From Vibrio fluminensis (GTDB taxonomy: Bacteria; Pseudomonadota; Gammaproteobacteria; Enterobacterales; Vibrionaceae): a stretch of 64,000 nt of DNA. The translations under genes and the position numbers were made by a program. The notes under the pieces were generated by a model. That model saw only the letters and a program-made list of their open reading frames with translations, had not been told where the DNA came from and searched no databases. How positions within the stretch are numbered: the stretch's first letter is position 1; each line of letters begins with the position of its first letter. Location of the stretch: positions 38,277 to 102,276 of the forward strand of contig NZ_JADILO010000015.1 in assembly GCF_015278125.1 (NCBI RefSeq), given 5' to 3'. Below, piece after piece: positions 26,822-34,884 of this stretch.

Positions 26822-28318
26822 TCAAGCTCCGGAATTCAGTCGTTGACGTAAAATGCTTTTCTCATCCGCAGTTAATTGGTAGCAGAGCTTAGTGCGACGT
26901 TTAAGTAGATCTTCCTCAGTTAACGTCCATTCATGGTTAACTAAATGGTCAATCTCACATTGATAAACGTCCGCGATAATGGGGGATTGACCATGCTCAA
27001 ATCGGCTCAAAATACGCCATACTTCAACGCCATATTGTTCTATTAGCCGTTCCAATGTTGCTTTAGCGATACTCGGGTACTTTGATGTAAGTTGGCGGAA
27101 TAAAACAACAGGATGCAATCCAACTGCTTCATTAAAAACACTTTTTTTGCTGTTTGTTTGGCACAAGTGGCTGAAGTAAGGATTAAGTTTATCGACGGTT
27201 TTTTGTGATAATTTTCGATAAGTGGTTAGTTTACCGCCATAGATGGATATCAAAGGCAGCACTTGATCATCATTGACAGCAATATGATAGTCGCGACTTT
27301 GTTTTTGTGCTGGAATATTAGGATCACCAAATAACGGCCTTACACCACTGAAACTATCAATAATGTCTTGCTTGGTTAATTGGGTTTTGAAATGTTGGTT
27401 TGAAATAGATAATAGATATGAAATTTCATCCTCAGAAGCAACCGCATGATAGGGGTCGCCGCTAAAAGGGATGTCCGTGGTGCCAATCATACTATATTGG
27501 TTCAGGTATGGGATGACAAACACCACACGTTTGTCGTCGTTCTGTAAGATATAAGCTTGTTCTCCTTCGTAGATCTTCGGCACGATAAGATGAGAACCTT
27601 GGATCAGTTGCATTTGGTACGGGCTTGTTTCGTTGCAACATTGTTCGAGGAACTTAGCGGTCCAAGGACCAGTTGCATTGATTAATGCACGAGAGAACCG
27701 CACCACCTGCATTTTTAAACGGTGATCATATAGATTTACCCGCCAAAACTCTCCTTCGCGTGTGACGCTGATTACTTCGCAATAATTGCGCACTTCTGCT
27801 CCGTGTTGATGAGCGTGTTTTACGTTAGCGATAACCAGTCTCGAATCATCAACCCAGCAATCAGAATATTCAAACGCAATAGAGTGCGCCGAAGTTAGTC
27901 CATCATCGTCGCTTAAGTTGATTGCTTTACTGGGACGTAAAACACTTCTTCGAGCAAGATGATCATAAAAAAATAAGCCGGCCATGATTAGCCATTTTGG
28001 GCGAAGGTTTTGCTGATGTGGAATACGAAATCGCATTGGTTTGACAATATGCGCTGCTTTTTTGAGTAGAATTTCGCGCTCGGCTAGAGCTTCTTGGACA
28101 AGTCGAAACTCGTAATGCTCCAAATATCGTATTCCACCATGGATAAGTTTTGAACTAGCGGAAGATGTAGCGACAGCAAAATCTTTGGCTTCGTATAGTC
28201 CCACTTTTAATCCACGGCTGGCCGCTTCACAGGCGATACCTGCGCCGTTGATGCCGCCACCCACGACGATGACGTCGAGAGGCATAGAAATTTGAGGGAA
28301 GTTTAGTGTCTTAGCCAT
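26822..28318 (-). CDS. glpD: Aerobic glycerol-3-phosphate dehydrogenase
   Basis: This 498-aa FAD enzyme oxidises glycerol 3-phosphate to dihydroxyacetone phosphate and passes electrons to quinone at the inner membrane. Motifs seen are VIVVGGGINGAGIA near the N-terminus, SSASSKLIHGGIRYLEHYEF, FEYSDCWVDDSRL, NATGPW, ILQNDDKRVVFVIP, GTTDIPF and GGKLTTYRKL. ATG 28318 has GGTGAG upstream; the frame extends 10 codons further. No GlpR-like operator is evident in the short 5' gap. glpK lies about 8 kb away, so the pathway is split between loci. Confidence 0.95.
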   Translation of the reverse strand: MAKTLNFPQISMPLDVIVVGGGINGAGIACEAASRGLKVGLYEAKDFAVATSSASSKLIHGGIRYLEHYEFRLVQEALAEREILLKKAAHIVKPMRFRIPHQQNLRPKWLIMAGLFFYDHLARRSVLRPSKAINLSDDDGLTSAHSIAFEYSDCWVDDSRLVIANVKHAHQHGAEVRNYCEVISVTREGEFWRVNLYDHRLKMQVVRFSRALINATGPWTAKFLEQCCNETSPYQMQLIQGSHLIVPKIYEGEQAYILQNDDKRVVFVIPYLNQYSMIGTTDIPFSGDPYHAVASEDEISYLLSISNQHFKTQLTKQDIIDSFSGVRPLFGDPNIPAQKQSRDYHIAVNDDQVLPLISIYGGKLTTYRKLSQKTVDKLNPYFSHLCQTNSKKSVFNEAVGLHPVVLFRQLTSKYPSIAKATLERLIEQYGVEVWRILSRFEHGQSPIIADVYQCEIDHLVNHEWTLTEEDLLKRRTKLCYQLTADEKSILRQRLNSGA

Positions 28319-28412
28319 ATGGAGACTCACCAATAAATCAATCAACAATAGTCCGATTTATCAATAGTATAGCTAATACTGTAGAATTAACTTGAATTCT
28401 AACTGATGTTTG

Positions 28413-28646
28413 TCAAAAGAGGGAGCGAAGGAAAGCTCTTTCTTCATCACTGATTACCGCAGTAGGCTGGTAGTCTAACTTGGCATCAATTGCACCACGT
28501 AACTCTGTAAGCTGATGCGGTGAAAGTTTATGAAGCTGCGCTTTTAACACGTCTAAACGCGACACAGAAGGCTGTTTACCTTCGGTTTGCATCTCGACGT
28601 TGATCTGATAGTTGGTCGTATAGTCAGTGGTACTGTTGCGGTTCAT
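28413..28646 (-). CDS. Small hypothetical protein, 77 aa
   Basis: ATG 28646 has a strong GGAGG site 5 nt upstream, giving 77 aa. The N-terminal third is rich in Thr, Asn and Tyr. The remainder is helical (VLKAQLHKLSPHQLTELRGAIDAKL), then the acidic SDEERAFLRSLF end. No family recognised. It sits between yccS and glpD on the same strand with gaps of about 100 bp on each side. A longer upstream frame (to 28802) overlaps yccS and lacks a ribosome binding site. Confidence 0.65.
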   Translation of the reverse strand: MNRNSTTDYTTNYQINVEMQTEGKQPSVSRLDVLKAQLHKLSPHQLTELRGAIDAKLDYQPTAVISDEERAFLRSLF

Positions 28647-28753
28647 AAATCCTCCGATTTCCGGACCATTCCAGAATAGAGAAACTGGCGATGAAAATGT
28701 CCGCGTAGTGTCAGAGGAAAGCGAGAAGTCAGTGAAACCAACTTCTCTTGTTA

Positions 28754-30949
28754 TCAATCCGGTTTGGTTGCATTTTGGTTGGATGTAATACGCGCGGTAC
28801 ATTTACTCGCAAGTGAATGCAGTTCAGGCAACATACGATAAATTAGGTAGAGCTGCTGCAACACGAATCTCGCTGAAGAGTCATCTTCTTCACGCCACTC
28901 CGCTAGCCGTGACTCAAGCGCGGGGTCATCAATATCTGAGGTATCACACTCAATACATTGATCATGAAGTTGGGTATATAGAACGTCGAGGTGGCGATGA
29001 ATGACGCGATGTGATTGTAAAACCAGTTGGTGCGTGGTTTCGTTTTCAATCCGTTGACGATGGGCGCCCATTGCTGACACATAACTAAGCAGCGCATGAT
29101 TTAACGTAAGCAGGCGAAAGCTTTCGTCAACAGCGCCACGGTATTTGCCTGGTTCAACTAACATTGAACTCACCGCTGTCGATAAGTTAGCATCTTGATT
29201 ATGGGCGTTGCGGCGTGAAATTCGATAGGCGAGGCTGTCGTTTTTACCAATACGATATTGCCCAATGATCTGCGCGAGATAATCTTTGTTGGCTTTAACC
29301 GCTTCCGCCATGACCTTGTGCAGGCGCTTAGACTGCCAATCAGGGAAAATAAATGTGACGGCCGCTACCGCGAGTCCACAGCCGACCAAGGTATCTGCTA
29401 GACGCGGAAGGACAACCGCAAAACCTTCTCCCAACTGATTAAAACAGAACAATACCAATAAAGTGATAAAGCCAGTGGCATAACCGTAATTAGCAATTCT
29501 GAAAGCAAAGAAAGCAACGCCAGATAGCACAATGAAAACCAGTTGGCTTTCTTGAGATGGGAATATCGCGAGCAACGGCGCACCGATCAGTAAGCCGGCC
29601 AAAGTGCCGGCGACACGTGCAACGAGTTTTTGTCTGGTTGCACTGTAGTTAGGCTGACAGACAAATAGCGTGGTAAGTAAGATCCAGTAGCCCCGTTCAA
29701 TATCGAATAACTGAATGATGCCGTAACCAATAGTGAGAGCTAACGACATACGTACTGCATGACGAAACAACATTGAGTCTTTGTTGAGGTTGGCTTTAAT
29801 TCGTTGCCACATGACCTTGGGAGTATGGGCATCAGTATCGTCCAGTACCCCTTCTTCAAGGCGATTAGCATCCGGGTTATTAATATTACTTAACTGCTTA
29901 TCGACAGTGGCTAGGTTATTAAACAAATAATTGAGTTGTACCAACAATAGGCGCCACTTCGGATTTTGTTGCTCTTGCAAGAAGCCTATCGATGACTGTA
30001 ACTCATCGAGCGCTAAAATTGAGTCGTCGTACTGATAGTTATTGCCTAAACGGATAGCATTCGCGATTTCTCTGCAGGCTTTACTTTGTACTTCGAGCAA
30101 GTGCTTAAAGCGGAACAAAACATCAGAACGGCCAAAATGCTCGGCGAGTTCTTGATAGCGATAGTGGCTTGAACTCAAACGTTCGTGAATATCTTGTGCA
30201 AGAAAGTAGATACTTAAAAAACGGTCGCTCGCTCCATCAACATGGCCCCGTTTAGAGCGGTTTAACAGTGTCAGTTTGCACTGGTTTAGTGCTGACACTG
30301 TTGCGGCATTAAGGTTTGCTTCGCGGATGCGATAAGGTTGTGGGTTGAGATCTACAACGGGATAGAACAGTTCACTTTTTGCATCTAAGTAATCCGCCAA
30401 CGCTAAGAACACATTGGCTAATCCTTGCTGTACAGGCTGCATTGGCCAAAACATATGCCACAGCATCGACATAAAAAAGTACCAAATGGCGCCGGTAAGT
30501 AGCATCAATGGCTGAAACCATAAGTTGGTGCTCTCGTGGGCCCCAAGCATGGTGTAGATGGCAATTAACAGTGAACCAAATGCGATGCTGGCGTAGCGTG
30601 GACCAATTGAGCCCAGCATAATAAAGCCAAACGTCGATATAAACAGACCAATCGCGAACAAAGGCGGGTGATCGAACAACAGTTCAATAGACAGGGATGC
30701 GAACGCAAAACAGATTAATGTCAAAGTGACGGATTTAATGCGCCCAGTAAAACTGTCGTCACTCTCCGCCAGCGCAGCTGCAATCACACCGAGAATAAGC
30801 GGTATAATGAGTGTATTAAGTTGGTAATACCATGCAGGAAGAACAACGCCAAGTAGGGTCGTCAAGATTAGCAAGCTGTAATTGAAGGTTTTATTGGTCC
30901 AATAATTACGTAATTGACTTAGAAAGTGCACAAGGTATCCAACATCCAT
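28754..30949 (-). CDS. yccS: YccS family inner-membrane protein (FUSC-like efflux family)
   Basis: The 731-aa protein has two blocks of about five to six membrane helices (about residues 20-170 and 395-530), separated and followed by soluble helical regions. Conserved YccS stretches include ELLFDHPPLFAIGLF, AFGSLLIAIYTMLGAHE, AQDIHERLSSSHYRYQ, GYWILLTTLFVCQPNY and AYRISRRNAHNQDA. Members are putative aromatic-acid or peptide efflux proteins without a proven substrate. In E. coli yccS lies beside helD and mgsA; the same neighbours follow here, so synteny supports orthology. The start at 30949 lacks a clear ribosome binding site. Confidence 0.92.
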   Translation of the reverse strand: MDVGYLVHFLSQLRNYWTNKTFNYSLLILTTLLGVVLPAWYYQLNTLIIPLILGVIAAALAESDDSFTGRIKSVTLTLICFAFASLSIELLFDHPPLFAIGLFISTFGFIMLGSIGPRYASIAFGSLLIAIYTMLGAHESTNLWFQPLMLLTGAIWYFFMSMLWHMFWPMQPVQQGLANVFLALADYLDAKSELFYPVVDLNPQPYRIREANLNAATVSALNQCKLTLLNRSKRGHVDGASDRFLSIYFLAQDIHERLSSSHYRYQELAEHFGRSDVLFRFKHLLEVQSKACREIANAIRLGNNYQYDDSILALDELQSSIGFLQEQQNPKWRLLLVQLNYLFNNLATVDKQLSNINNPDANRLEEGVLDDTDAHTPKVMWQRIKANLNKDSMLFRHAVRMSLALTIGYGIIQLFDIERGYWILLTTLFVCQPNYSATRQKLVARVAGTLAGLLIGAPLLAIFPSQESQLVFIVLSGVAFFAFRIANYGYATGFITLLVLFCFNQLGEGFAVVLPRLADTLVGCGLAVAAVTFIFPDWQSKRLHKVMAEAVKANKDYLAQIIGQYRIGKNDSLAYRISRRNAHNQDANLSTAVSSMLVEPGKYRGAVDESFRLLTLNHALLSYVSAMGAHRQRIENETTHQLVLQSHRVIHRHLDVLYTQLHDQCIECDTSDIDDPALESRLAEWREEDDSSARFVLQQLYLIYRMLPELHSLASKCTARITSNQNATKPD

Positions 30950-31204
30950 TTATTCGAATTTGTATAGTATCAAACAATCAACGCTTAGCATCTGACCTAG
31001 GTAAAGATATTATACTGAGTGATGTTATTTTGCTCAGTAAATGCTTGCAAAATAACGGGGTTAAAGAATTGTCGTCTATTTTTTGGCTTGCGTGTTTAAT
31101 TTGTCATCCAATAAATAGGATTGACAGTGAATTTTCAAAACATTTTTTAAATCAAATTGCTGATGCGGTATGATGGTAGCAACGGAATCTACAGGCTTTA
31201 TCGA

Positions 31205-33274
31205 ATGCAGCTAATAGCGAATAAGACTGCAAAGTTTTTTATTCAAAATGAATATCACCATGTCACGATCGATAGTGATTATCTCGTCTTATGCTCAGAC
31301 ACGACTGAAGAAAGAGTGCCATTCAATATATGGAATGGAAATGTCGAAATTAAGCGCGGTCTATTTTGGGGTGCTTTGCAGTTTTTTGCGCACCCAGAAG
31401 AGGGTCAACAACAATCGTGGTTAGTGCAAGGCTTACCTTGGGAACAATGTCGTCAATTTGCACGTTATGCGATTAAAAACTACCAAGATTGGCATCAGCA
31501 GCAATGCACTCAACTTGTAGAGCATCTACCACGTTGGGAAGAGCGCGTTTATGGATTAGAAAAGGCGCAGCGTTTTGTTCCTCATTCAGAGTTAGAATCT
31601 TGGCTTTGCATGGCGACGAGTGACTTTGAAAAGATGTCGATGACTCTTTATGAGGCGAGCCATCGTTTGCCTAAGCGAATGGCAAAAATTGTACCTTGGA
31701 TTGAACACGCTCAAGAAACGTTGCAGCAGCGAAATAACGACTGGATCATTAATGAGTTAGATAACTGGGAAGTGCTGTTTTCTCAGATTGAATCTTCACC
31801 ATTAAATTTGAGCCAAAAACAAGCCGTGTTGCTTAACGATAACAACAACCTAGTGTTGGCTGGTGCAGGTTCAGGTAAAACTAGCGTGCTAACTGCTCGC
31901 GTTGCGTACTTACTACAAAGTCATATGGCCAAGGCAGAGCAAATTCTAATGTTAGCGTTTGGCCGTGATGCTGCAGATGAAATGAAGCAGCGTTTACTCG
32001 GAAAAGTGGGCCCTTCAACTGAACAGCTGAGAGTGAATACTTTCCACCAACTTGGCCTGTTTATCCTGCGTCAGGTTGAGGGTGAGCAAGTTAAGTTGTC
32101 GCAGATAGCGCTTGATGACAACTTACGTCAAGCTTGGTGTACGGATTGGCTTAAACGCCATTGGATGACACCAACCAGTTACAAACGTTGGCAGAAACAT
32201 TTGGCTAAATGGCCGATCGCTTATATCGCTGGTGATGATGAGCTCGGAAGCCATGTTGAAAACCCGAAACTGATTGCTTGGTTAGAAAAACAAGTGATGC
32301 AGTTAGGGGCGATGGGGTGCACGAAAAAAGAAGTGCAAGAGCAAATTGTCGATCATGAAGAGTACAGCCGACTCAATAGTGAACTCGCTTTGGTTTGGCC
32401 TTGCTATCAAGCTTGGCAAGATATGTTGAAAGAACAAGGTGAAATTGATTTTAACACTATGATAAGCCGTGCTCATCAGTATGTCGTTAAAGGAAAATTT
32501 AGCGCTCCTTGGAAATTCATCATGATTGATGAATATCAAGATATTTCACCACAACGCTTGGCCTTGATCGAAGCGCTTTGTGCGAATAATCGTAATGAAA
32601 ACTGCGTCTTGTTCGCCGTTGGCGATGACTGGCAATCTATTTATCAATTTGCAGGTTCAGATGTGGATTTAACCACGGGATTCAGTGATCGATTCCCTAA
32701 TTCGACCTTGCATTATCTTGATACTACTTACCGCTTTAATAACCAGCTAGGACAAGTGGCGAATCAGTTTGTTCAGCAAAATCCGAATCAACTTACCAAA
32801 CAGCTAAATAGCCATAAAGAGCACAAAGCGAAGGCCGTTTCGCTGATTCCGATGGCTAATGTTGAGAAGGTTCTTGACCAGATCGATCGTAAGTCAAAGG
32901 GGCGTGCTCAAGTCTTGTTATTAGGGCGCAACCATTACCACAAGCCAGAATTGTTTGATGACTGGCAGAAACAGTTTAAACACCTTGATATCCGGTTTAT
33001 GACTTGCCATGCGAGTAAAGGACGAGAAGCAGATTATGTGGTGGTGCTGAACGTCGATGAAGGACAGTTTCCTTCACGTGTTAAGACACTTCATTTGGAT
33101 GGTGTACTGACTAGCTCGCAAGACGATTTTCCGTATGCGGAAGAGCGTCGTCTGTTTTACGTTGCGTTGACTCGTGCCAAGAAAAAGGTTTGGGTGGCGT
33201 ACAACGGCGGTGGCTCTAGTTTTGTCAAAGAGTTGCAGGAAGGGGATTACCCAGTACAAAGCGTGGGTAAGTAA
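31205..33274 (+). CDS. helD: DNA helicase IV
   Basis: This 689-aa UvrD/Rep-type superfamily 1 helicase unwinds DNA 3' to 5'. Walker A is VLAGAGSGKTSVL, motif II is MIDEYQDISPQR, motif III is FAVGDDWQSIYQFAGS, and motifs V and VI are MTCHASKGREADYV and EERRLFYVALTRAKKK. The N-terminal 200 residues match the E. coli HelD start, which is why I use ATG 31205; the frame is open to a TTG at 31157. The gene is divergent from yccS and convergent with mgsA, sharing a terminator with the latter. Confidence 0.95.
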   Translation: MQLIANKTAKFFIQNEYHHVTIDSDYLVLCSDTTEERVPFNIWNGNVEIKRGLFWGALQFFAHPEEGQQQSWLVQGLPWEQCRQFARYAIKNYQDWHQQQCTQLVEHLPRWEERVYGLEKAQRFVPHSELESWLCMATSDFEKMSMTLYEASHRLPKRMAKIVPWIEHAQETLQQRNNDWIINELDNWEVLFSQIESSPLNLSQKQAVLLNDNNNLVLAGAGSGKTSVLTARVAYLLQSHMAKAEQILMLAFGRDAADEMKQRLLGKVGPSTEQLRVNTFHQLGLFILRQVEGEQVKLSQIALDDNLRQAWCTDWLKRHWMTPTSYKRWQKHLAKWPIAYIAGDDELGSHVENPKLIAWLEKQVMQLGAMGCTKKEVQEQIVDHEEYSRLNSELALVWPCYQAWQDMLKEQGEIDFNTMISRAHQYVVKGKFSAPWKFIMIDEYQDISPQRLALIEALCANNRNENCVLFAVGDDWQSIYQFAGSDVDLTTGFSDRFPNSTLHYLDTTYRFNNQLGQVANQFVQQNPNQLTKQLNSHKEHKAKAVSLIPMANVEKVLDQIDRKSKGRAQVLLLGRNHYHKPELFDDWQKQFKHLDIRFMTCHASKGREADYVVVLNVDEGQFPSRVKTLHLDGVLTSSQDDFPYAEERRLFYVALTRAKKKVWVAYNGGGSSFVKELQEGDYPVQSVGK

Positions 33275-33290
33275 GCATAAACAGAGTCAA

Positions 33291-33318
33291 AAAAACCGAA
33301 GGTTACCCTTCGGTTTTT
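33291..33318. terminator. Bidirectional terminator between helD and mgsA
   Basis: The stem AAAAACCGAAGG / CCTTCGGTTTTT with a TTAC-type loop lies between convergent genes, with A and T tracts on both sides. Confidence 0.9.
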
Positions 33319-33334
33319 CTTATGTACAAAGGCG

Positions 33335-33790
33335 TTATGTACGCTCTGATAAGTACGCTTGATAATCAGGAATCTCGATATCTACTTCTTTTTCGATCAG
33401 TCCTGATTCGAATATGAACTTGGCTGTTGCACGGTTGGTTGCCACTGGAATATTCCACACACTGGCAATTCTAAGTAAAGCTTTTACATCTGGATCGTGT
33501 GGCACTGCGTTGAGTGGATCCCAGAAGAAAATCAGAACATCAATTTGGCCTTCTGAAATAAGAGCACCTAACTGCTGATCGCCTCCCATTGGGCCACTGA
33601 TCAGAGATTTGATAGCCAAACCGGTCTCTTTGCTCAGCATGTGACCTGTTGTGCCTGTTGCGTATAGGAAGTGCTTTTGTAGTTTTTCTTTATTTTCTGT
33701 AACCCAACGCAATAGCTCAGGCTTGCAGTTGTCATGCGCGACAAGGGCAACGTGTTTATGGGCTGGCATGGTGCGCGTAGTTTTTTGCAT
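33335..33790 (-). CDS. mgsA: Methylglyoxal synthase
   Basis: The 151-aa protein converts dihydroxyacetone phosphate to methylglyoxal and phosphate. The key residues known from E. coli MgsA occur at the same numbers: H19, D71 in [10 protein letters not shown]91 in FFWDPLN, H98 and D101 in HDPD. Phosphate-binding residues in TGTTG and SGPMGG are also present. DHAP is the product of GlpD and of the fructose 1-phosphate route, both encoded nearby. torT lies immediately upstream (9 bp) on the same strand, so the two could share a transcript. Confidence 0.97.
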   Translation of the reverse strand: MQKTTRTMPAHKHVALVAHDNCKPELLRWVTENKEKLQKHFLYATGTTGHMLSKETGLAIKSLISGPMGGDQQLGALISEGQIDVLIFFWDPLNAVPHDPDVKALLRIASVWNIPVATNRATAKFIFESGLIEKEVDIEIPDYQAYLSERT

Positions 33791-33799
33791 CTAATAATC

Positions 33800-34804
33800 C
33801 TAATTATGAACGTAAAACGTAGGGCGATACTCTGACGGTGACAGAGACTCAGCGATCACTTTAGGGCTGAGTTTATGTGGTGTCAAAGCTTCTATTATTG
33901 GGGCTTCAATTTTTTCATATGGCATCCCATTCAAGAAGGCGATCGCTTGCCTTAGCGAAAGACGACCTTGAAGTACCATCTTATCGGTCGGGGCAAATTC
34001 AACACGGTTTCGTAGTAAACCACGATATACGCCATGGCTGAGATAAGTGGAGACCAAACCTATCTCGCCGGTTTTACCAGCAGAACGGAGCTCGCTAATA
34101 GCCGCCTCGATAGCGACGGCGCTTCCGACTATGTAGTCAATATCGTGCGATTCAAATGATTTTTGGACTAGGTTACGCTGTAACTCCTTATCATTGTCTG
34201 CCCAATAGGTATCGACGACACGTATATCGCTATCACGAATAGCAGACAATAAACCTTGAATTACGGGTTTTGTCCCGCCGCTAGATTGCGGTCCTGGTAG
34301 CAAAGCGATATTTGTGATCCCTGAACCTTTCGGGTGCTTGTGTTTTAAATATTCGCCGGTGTAGTAACCCATCCAGTACCAATCGACACCAACCACGCCT
34401 TTTAGAATAGAAGCATTCTCTTTATTAACATCCAACTGATTGACAGTGGCAAACACGGGAATGGAAGCAGAGGCCTTATTGAGTGATGAATAGAACATGT
34501 CAGGTGCTACTGTGCCGAGGATGATCGCATCGGCGTTCCACTTAATACACAGATCCAACTGATCTTTTTGTTTATCTTGATTTGGATAACCGCCCGCTTC
34601 AAGAACTCGTAACTCCACGCCCTGTTTGCGTGCTTCATCAACCATGCCATAGTTGACAGAAAGCCAGTATGAATCCTTAAGGTGTGGGTAGAGAGCACAA
34701 ATGCGTAACGGTTCCTTCGCTAGCGCAGAACTTGAAAACAACAAGCTCAGTAATAGAGTGAAGCATAATTTAATGCTAATTGTATAAGATGAAGGAAATA
34801 ACAT
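33800..34804 (-). CDS. torT: Periplasmic TMAO-sensing protein TorT
   Basis: With ATG 34804 the product is 334 aa, with a signal peptide (FTLLLSLLFSSSALA, cleavage before KEPLR). The mature part has the ribose-binding-protein-like fold: RICALYPHLKDSYWLSVNYGM, EAGGYPNQ, DAIILGTV, VVGVDWYWMGYYTGEY and GLLSAIRDSDIRV. TorT binds trimethylamine N-oxide and then activates TorS. It is divergent from torS with an 80-bp shared promoter region. The frame continues 11 codons upstream of the chosen start without a signal-peptide-like beginning. Confidence 0.93.
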   Translation of the reverse strand: MLFPSSYTISIKLCFTLLLSLLFSSSALAKEPLRICALYPHLKDSYWLSVNYGMVDEARKQGVELRVLEAGGYPNQDKQKDQLDLCIKWNADAIILGTVAPDMFYSSLNKASASIPVFATVNQLDVNKENASILKGVVGVDWYWMGYYTGEYLKHKHPKGSGITNIALLPGPQSSGGTKPVIQGLLSAIRDSDIRVVDTYWADNDKELQRNLVQKSFESHDIDYIVGSAVAIEAAISELRSAGKTGEIGLVSTYLSHGVYRGLLRNRVEFAPTDKMVLQGRLSLRQAIAFLNGMPYEKIEAPIIEALTPHKLSPKVIAESLSPSEYRPTFYVHN

Positions 34805-34884
34805 GACGCTTTTCGTTGGATAAAATAATCTAAACATTGCAGAATATAGCGCATTATCTCAGAGTTAAGAAGTGATCAATCTGA

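Noticed and set aside
28647..28802. N-terminal extension of the 77-aa hypothetical protein
   Set aside because: It overlaps yccS and lacks a ribosome binding site, while the internal ATG at 28646 has GGAGG directly upstream.
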